Assembly (NCBI GenBank): GCA_051453625.1
Contig: JBOZIK010000001.1
Coordinates: forward strand, 77,267,871-77,331,870
Reading direction: 5' to 3'
Source of the DNA: Welwitschia mirabilis
Lineage: Eukaryota > Gnetophyta > Gnetopsida > Welwitschiales
Length of the DNA: 64,000 bases
The notes under the pieces are model-generated. The model worked only from the letters and a program-made list of their open reading frames with translations. It searched no databases and was not told where the DNA came from. The position numbers and the translations under genes were made by a program. This document shows positions 58,324-64,000 of this stretch, one piece after another (within the stretch, counting starts at the first letter, position 1; every line of letters starts with the position of its first letter).

Positions 58324-61300
58324 TTTACCTCAAGTGGCAAAGCTTGAAGAGGATAGGTTATGGAAACATAAAATACTTATAAGAAATTAACCTATATTAT
58401 TAGTCTATGGTTATAAATAGATAAGTCTTTTAGCTATTATAGGCATAAATTAATTCCTTGTGATTGTGAACATGTTGAAGCTTTCAATATTTCTAGCAGT
58501 ATTTGTGAATTTTAGCTATAGAACAGGAATGATTAAGAAACTTCTCTTACATTTGTGTGACCTAGATTATCTTACTAGAGTTAATTGTATTATATGAAAA
58601 TTTTCTTTTGCATTTTTCATGATTTTAGTGGGTTTTTCTTGTGTTGTATGAAATTTATTCTATATGATTATTGTGAGTCCTTCATGTTACAATTTTTTGG
58701 CTCTTGTATGAATTGTGGTGTTTTTTCCTATCTTGTATACTATTAGCCTTGAACTCACTTATTTACTATCCTATTGTGAATCATCCTTATGAATGCCTTA
58801 TGTGTTGATCATTGACCTATGATTGTGATACTGATAAATAAGAGAATAAAAGCTAGCTAAGATAACTAGTTGTATGGACTTCAGAGAGTGAAACTCTCTA
58901 TTAGAATTCCCGCAACCATGGAAATAGAATACTAGAGCAAAAGGGAAAAATCTACACAACTTTTAATTATTTATATGTAATACCCTCTTTTTCTAATACT
59001 AGAAACTTCTACAAGTTGATGCTCTAACATCAAAATGTAAAACCTATATTTCTATAGTTAACAGAAATTTTAGATGATAAAAAATACTTGTTTTAATAAT
59101 AATAATAATAGTAATTAAAATCTTATATGAGACCTAATTCTTTGCCGTTTTATTTTTGTTATACTTACTAGCATTTTCTTTTGTGTGTTTTTATGTGNNN
59201 NNNNNNNGTGCGCGTGCGCGTGTGCACACATGCACATACATGTGCATGTGCTTGTATGCATGCACGCGCTTACATACATTTGACTAAACTATAATTATTT
59301 AATATAAGTATTATTACTTATGGGTAAATATATGATTGACTAAACTCAAGGAATATATAAAAATTGGGTTTTTGCTTTCACTTGGATTTGAATATTCTCT
59401 TAACATTTTTATGTCTAGATCACTAAATCAACCATGAATTAGTTATAAAGAAAAGACCATGAAACAACTAAATAATGTCTATTAACATATACTTATCTTA
59501 TTAACATGAAGTACTAAAAATTTTAAAAAGTGTTTTATTGGTGTCATCCTAAGGAGTTGAACTTTCCACCTCTACATCTTTAACATTATTTGATAATTGC
59601 TTGGACCATTGACTCTTGAGAAGAAATCAAATTAAAAAAAACTTAATCATGGGGTTCAATCTGCATTTTATCATGAAACTTTAAAGATGACAAAAGAGGG
59701 TTGTAATACACTGGATATGGGTTTCGCAATTAATGTTAGTTCCTTTTAAATCATCCTTCTTCAATCAATCTTCATCTATAATGTGGATTTTTAACTAAAC
59801 ATGATAGAATTAAAATAAGATTGAAGGTGAAGCATCAACCATGCTAGTAGTATCAATGTCATTATCAGATCTACAAAAATGCTTTCTATGTACCTTCTTC
59901 CTTTGCCAATTAAATCTGCCTAATAAAACCTCCTAACTCGCAATATAGACTCTTTTTTACTTACTGATCTAGTAGCCCCCATGAATATAACATTTCTTAA
60001 ATCCATTTAGGTACCAATTACTTATGGAACTTATCTTATTATATTGTATTTAAAAGATGTAGTAAAATAAGAGGAAATTTATAAAGAGCATAGGAATCAA
60101 CTAGCATTTTGGTAGAATGGCTTCTCATTTCTATAAGACAATAAACAAAAAAAATTGAAATAAAAATTCTCTTATCTATGAGTTCATAGAAGAGGCATTT
60201 TCATGTGCTCCAGAAAAATGAAAAAGACCCATTATTTGAATGATAAATTTTGAGTTTTGTTTTGGTTAAATCTAGATTTGAAAAGGTACAAGGCTTGAAG
60301 ATGGATAAGATGCTATTTAAATGCACTTAAGGAAGGGAGTAAACATAGAACATAGGGTAATGAATGTGATGAGGCATAGTAAATACAAAAATTTCATGTT
60401 ATAGAAAGAAGGAAAGACAATAAACCATGTTTCATAATGCAAATAATTAGAAAGAAAAAATGTTAATTGATTCTAGAAAGAAGGTGTTTTCTCCTTAATC
60501 ATCAAAATGACACAAGTGAGCAGTGCCCAATGTTGATGCTAAATAATAATATTTCCTTAAGAAAATATGGATTACAAGTAATTTGCATCATGGAATTATA
60601 ATACCTGAACATTTTTACATATTAAATTTAACATTGAATGTCCTTAAATATAGGTGCTAGACAAGTCACATGATTGCATAGAGGACAAACAACAGCACCA
60701 TCAAAGTTCCTTAGTAGCCCCTACATTTGGCATTAAATGTAATGCTTAGTATACTTAATGAAGTCTAGAGACCATTTGATCATCGAATCTCTTAAGCTTA
60801 GGATCATACGCATCACTTTACAAATTGAAGAATCTCTTCCAATTGTTTAGAGATTTAGCAATACTATAACGAAAAACCTCTATGTTCTCTTATTATTTAG
60901 AATATAATGGTGATAGCTCAATTAAACTTTGAATGATTTCTTTTTCTAACCTCTACCATCATTGGTGTAATGGTAAGGGATGTAGTGTGTTAATGCAAAG
61001 ATAGGGATTTGTTTTTGGACTGCTACATTTCTTTTTAATTGATACGAACAATTTTAAACTACCATCATAACTTGATAATTTCAAAGCGCTTTCCTCTTCA
61101 AGATGTATGTCTTAGTGTAATTGTAAAGAATAAGAGTATTTAGGAAGAGGTGGGGATTTGAATCCTACATGTGCCATGTGCTTTACTTTTACATAAATAA
61201 CTATCATTAAATAAATTCCTCTTTTTTGTTAATGATAAATTCTAATGGTTTTTGATGATTATAATATCTAACAAATCTGATGAGCCATATTCTTGAATCA

Positions 61301-61450
61301 CTCCATATGAGAATGCTTAAATAATGGTAATTAATTATCATTAAATATTTTATATTTATTAAGTAATAAAATATTAAATTATTAAATTAATTTACTTATA
61401 TCCTATTCTATTATGAAATAAAATCTTCTCAAGGTATTTGTAACTCCCCC
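58324..61450. other. No gene recognised; contains a 10-N gap and a Z-DNA-prone tract
   Basis: AT-rich intergenic or decayed repeat DNA. The gap is at 59198-59207. Two weak SINE-like heads are visible: GTGTAATGGTAAGGGA near 60965 and TAGTGTAATTGTAAAG near 61113, the latter followed by GGGATTTGAATCCTAC at about 61155. Both are too decayed to annotate as separate elements. Confidence 0.45.
59208..59251. repeat. Alternating purine-pyrimidine tract (Z-DNA-prone)
   Basis: 44 bp of strict purine/pyrimidine alternation beginning GTGCGCGTGCGCGTGTGCAC directly after a 10-N gap, followed by further GCATGC- and ACGCGC-type sequence to about 59270. The left end is cut by the gap, so the tract may be longer. 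Confidence 0.9.
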
Positions 61451-62147
61451 TGTTATGGCCCTCTCGTCTATAATAGATTTCCATCTGTTTATAATTAAAA
61501 ATAACATATCGCAAGGAATAATGAAATAATGATTAATTTAAAGTAGATTTCTAATAATCATATCAAGAGTACAAAATAGTGATAAATCAATGATTTTGAC
61601 ATTTATTCTAAAAAGATTCTATAATCTAAATACAAAAATTTAAATAAGAAAATTAACATAAATAATATAGTGATTTTTATCAAGAAAATCATAATTTATT
61701 ACATCTAATATACAATACCAAAAAGATTTAACCAAAAATATACATAATTCAACTTGGAAGATATTCTAAAAACCACAATAGTTACATTAGTAAAATTTTA
61801 AGATTCACAAAAGAACTACAAGTTTTACTCCAAGATAGGTTCTTAACATAAGCTAAAAAATATAATGTCTTCTTCTCTTTGCCCTCCTCAGTAATCAAGA
61901 TCTAGTTTTACCTTGTTTACAAGAGAAGTGAGAATCATGAAAACTTCATATCTCCTAGTATGATTGAAGTAAGGCAAGATTGAGATTTAAAAATTCCAAG
62001 TCTTAAGATTTGATAAGGCAAGAATTGAGAATTTCCAAGGAACTACAATTATTTCAATAATTTTAAATAATGATCTTATAGAAATGATATGAGAAATAAC
62101 CTATTTTTTGATAAATTTTTCATCATATATATATTTTCACTTTCCAC

Positions 62148-62366
62148 CAGTATCTCATTTAATGATCTGTGGGGTCCACTACCTCATTTGGTGATCTGTG
62201 AATTTCTCATAATATTTTTAATATATCCTCTTATTTCACTACCTTATTTAGCGATCTATGGAATCCGCTACCTCATTTAATAATCTATGGTTTAATTAAT
62301 TCCACTGCCTCATTCGGTGATCTGTGGGTTCTCACTTTTTACTACCTCATTCGATGATCTGTGGAA
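62148..62366. repeat. Minisatellite, six units, inside the LTR
   Basis: The unit CACTACCTCATTYGGTGATC followed by TGTGG recurs with variants at about 62149, 62179, 62238, 62267, 62301 and 62339, with spacing alternating between about 30 and 60 bp. The frame at 62089-62280 is created by this repeat. Confidence 0.85.
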
Positions 62367-62806
62367 TACTCATTTCCATAAGATCATAAGAATCTAAGAT
62401 ATCAAAAGAAGTAAGAGCAAGAAAAATCAACAAAACATGGATCCTCAATAAGAATAACTTGAATTGCATTATCATTTAATGTCTTAAAGATTTTTCAATA
62501 AGAAGATAAAATTAGAATTCGATCAAGATTTGTAATTTAATGAGTACCAATAACATGAACATCTAATAACATTCTGATATTTCCAAGAAAATGAACAAAA
62601 ATAATAATGGATATAAAGATGCATATAATAATAAGACCCATCAAAGATGTAAGAATTAAATGAAAACCATACCATATAATGTTTGAAGACTTCAAGGCTT
62701 TTTCAATATTCTGAAGCTATAAGGTTTTCTAGCTCTAAGTTTGAAGTTGCAAAGATTTGATAACAAAAGCTTTATCAAAGATATGAAAATATGAGGAGAA
62801 GAAAAT

Positions 62807-62817
62807 CCTATTTATAG
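62807..62817 (-). promoter_or_regulatory. LTR TATA box (minus strand)
   Basis: CTATAAATAGG on the minus strand. An array of CCACTT-like repeats (plus AGTGGT/AAGTGG, 62865-62935) lies immediately upstream of it. Confidence 0.55.
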
Positions 62818-63440
62818 TAACAGGATGTAGGATATGAAGAGACACCATCATAAAAGATAGTAGTGAAGGTGGTGAAAGTGGTATGGTAAAAGTGGTGGAA
62901 GTAATAAAAGTGGCGTAGTGGAAGTGAGGAAGGTAGTAGAACTGATGTAGGTTTCATAATGTCTCATCATTAGTTTCCTGATCACTAAGTACTTAATATA
63001 ATAAATAATAATGTTTCTCATCATAACAGTAACTACTTATTTTACATAATAATAATAATTAAAAAGATGCCTTCAAGAATTAAGTTCTTTAACATAAGCA
63101 AAAAGAAGACAAGTTAGTCACAATATATAGCCTTTTCACATTCCAAAAATAATCATTACTGATAACTCCATAATTCAAGAAATAGATGCCAAAATTTCAA
63201 GAGCATGTCAATGCTTTTGTCATGATAAGAAAGAGGAATTTAATTGTAACTTAATTAAGATAATATAATTATAAGTAATATCTAAAGAATAACATCAAGA
63301 CAGAATCTTTATCACCTCTAAATATTTAACCATTTATAATAATTCCTTTTTTCTATCAGACATTAAATTTGACTATATTATTTACTTTTATTTAATAATT
63401 ATTAGACTTATCTTTATAACTTAAAAATTTGGACAGGACA

Positions 63441-64000
63441 TTATACCCCTTCTGGTAGGATGCAACTAAGTTACTAGAATGTGCTATTAGACAATGGTAA
63501 ACAAAGAGAATTTTGATTCAACTTCAAGCCTTGCTTAAGCCTTAAGGTTACTTAATCTCCATTTTATTGTATCCTTAGGAATCCCTTTCCTATCCATTCC
63601 TTATCTTTAGCCATACTAAGAATTATGAAGAATGCAGTTCTCATACCATACATGTATGTGTAGGATCTATTGAAAAGAAGGACATTGAAAGACATTAAAG
63701 GTAACAATAAGGACTAGGTATCAAACACATATTTTATTCTAGTTATAATATGATGAAGTGAATTGATAATTGAATGTTGTATCACTTTATATGTTGAAGA
63801 ACGTTTATATGTTAATGATTGGAGACATTGTATTAGTTATATTACTCAATTCTATTTCTATCAATCATGTTCCATGACCTTAATTGAAAATATTTTGTAT
63901 TGTATTTCATTCAATGTTTCTTTATGATATTATAAAAACATTATAATTACATTTTATTTTTTTGTAAAAAGGTTTATTTCTAATAATTATATATGCTTTA
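63441..64000 (-). mobile_element. Internal region of the element owning the LTR at 61451-63440, cut by the window end
   Basis: It begins with a polypurine-like tract. No coding domain is readable in the 560 bp present, which fits the untranslated 3' end of an LTR element. Confidence 0.35.

Larger units (their letters stand above)
61451..63440 (-). repeat. Long LTR (minus orientation) of a second LTR element, probably its 3' LTR
   Basis: On the minus strand the segment runs from TGTCCTGTCC (at 63440) to GGCCATAACA (at 61451), i.e. TG...CA. A purine-rich CAGAAGGGGTATAA precedes it on the element strand (plus 63441-63454), fitting a polypurine tract. A minus-strand TATA box lies at 62807-62817. 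The length (2.0 kb) suits Ty3/Gypsy LTRs. The second LTR would lie beyond the window end, so this rests on structure alone. Confidence 0.5.

Noticed and set aside
1-64000. CRISPR array, prokaryotic operon or defence system
   Set aside because: No array of regularly spaced identical repeats with unique spacers; introns, LTR elements and LINEs show plant nuclear DNA.
1-64000. Organelle-derived or viral insertion
   Set aside because: No plastid, mitochondrial or viral gene was recognised; reverse-transcribing sequences all fit plant LTR elements and LINEs by domain order and primer sites.

Overview
This is eukaryotic nuclear DNA from a plant with a large, repeat-rich genome. It is strongly AT-rich. 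Host coding sequence is limited to one two-exon gene, and most of the rest is recognisable as old plant transposable elements: an Athila-type Ty3/Gypsy element, several Ty1/Copia elements, L1-like LINEs, a tRNA-type SINE family and a CACTA transposon end. Nearly all element ORFs are broken by stops and frameshifts, so the insertions are old. A probable 14.4-kb first intron full of retroelements and the decayed state of the repeats suggest a gymnosperm (for example a conifer), but no species-diagnostic feature was found. Six runs of N mark assembly gaps.

Layout. 1-994: terminal part of a CACTA transposon ending in a canonical terminus. 995-8378: degenerate Athila-like element (+ strand) with LTR pair, tRNA-Asp-type primer site, gag with an internal triplication, and protease; no reverse transcriptase was recognised. 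8379-11440: no gene apart from one coding relic. 11440-23120: an L1-like LINE (minus strand, copy A) split by a minus-strand Copia element and flanked by two direct-repeat segments. 23640-24490: the only CpG-rich stretch of any size, read as the promoter and first exon of a gene. 24182-38617: putative first intron, holding a Copia protease/pre-integrase fragment with an internal duplication, a small minus-strand Copia element with LTRs and gag only, a possible LINE ORF1 relic, GA microsatellites, local duplications and a SINE. 38618-39462: two exons encoding an RTE1/TMEM222 (DUF778) membrane protein, the one convincing intact gene. 42320-48060: second, more complete copy of the same LINE (copy B) with a SINE inserted inside a 14-bp target duplication. 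49619-58323: complete but internally deleted minus-strand Copia element with 1.6-kb LTRs. 58324-61450: no gene, with a Z-DNA-prone tract. 61451-63440: a long LTR (minus orientation) carrying a minisatellite, followed by internal sequence that leaves the window.

How the parts relate. The host gene probably starts in the CpG-rich island and is spliced over a repeat-filled intron to the RTE1-like coding exons; in Arabidopsis this family modulates the ETR1 ethylene receptor at Golgi/ER membranes. Everything else is transposon archaeology: nested insertions, internally deleted elements and local duplications. No CRISPR array, prokaryotic operon, rRNA or complete tRNA gene was seen.
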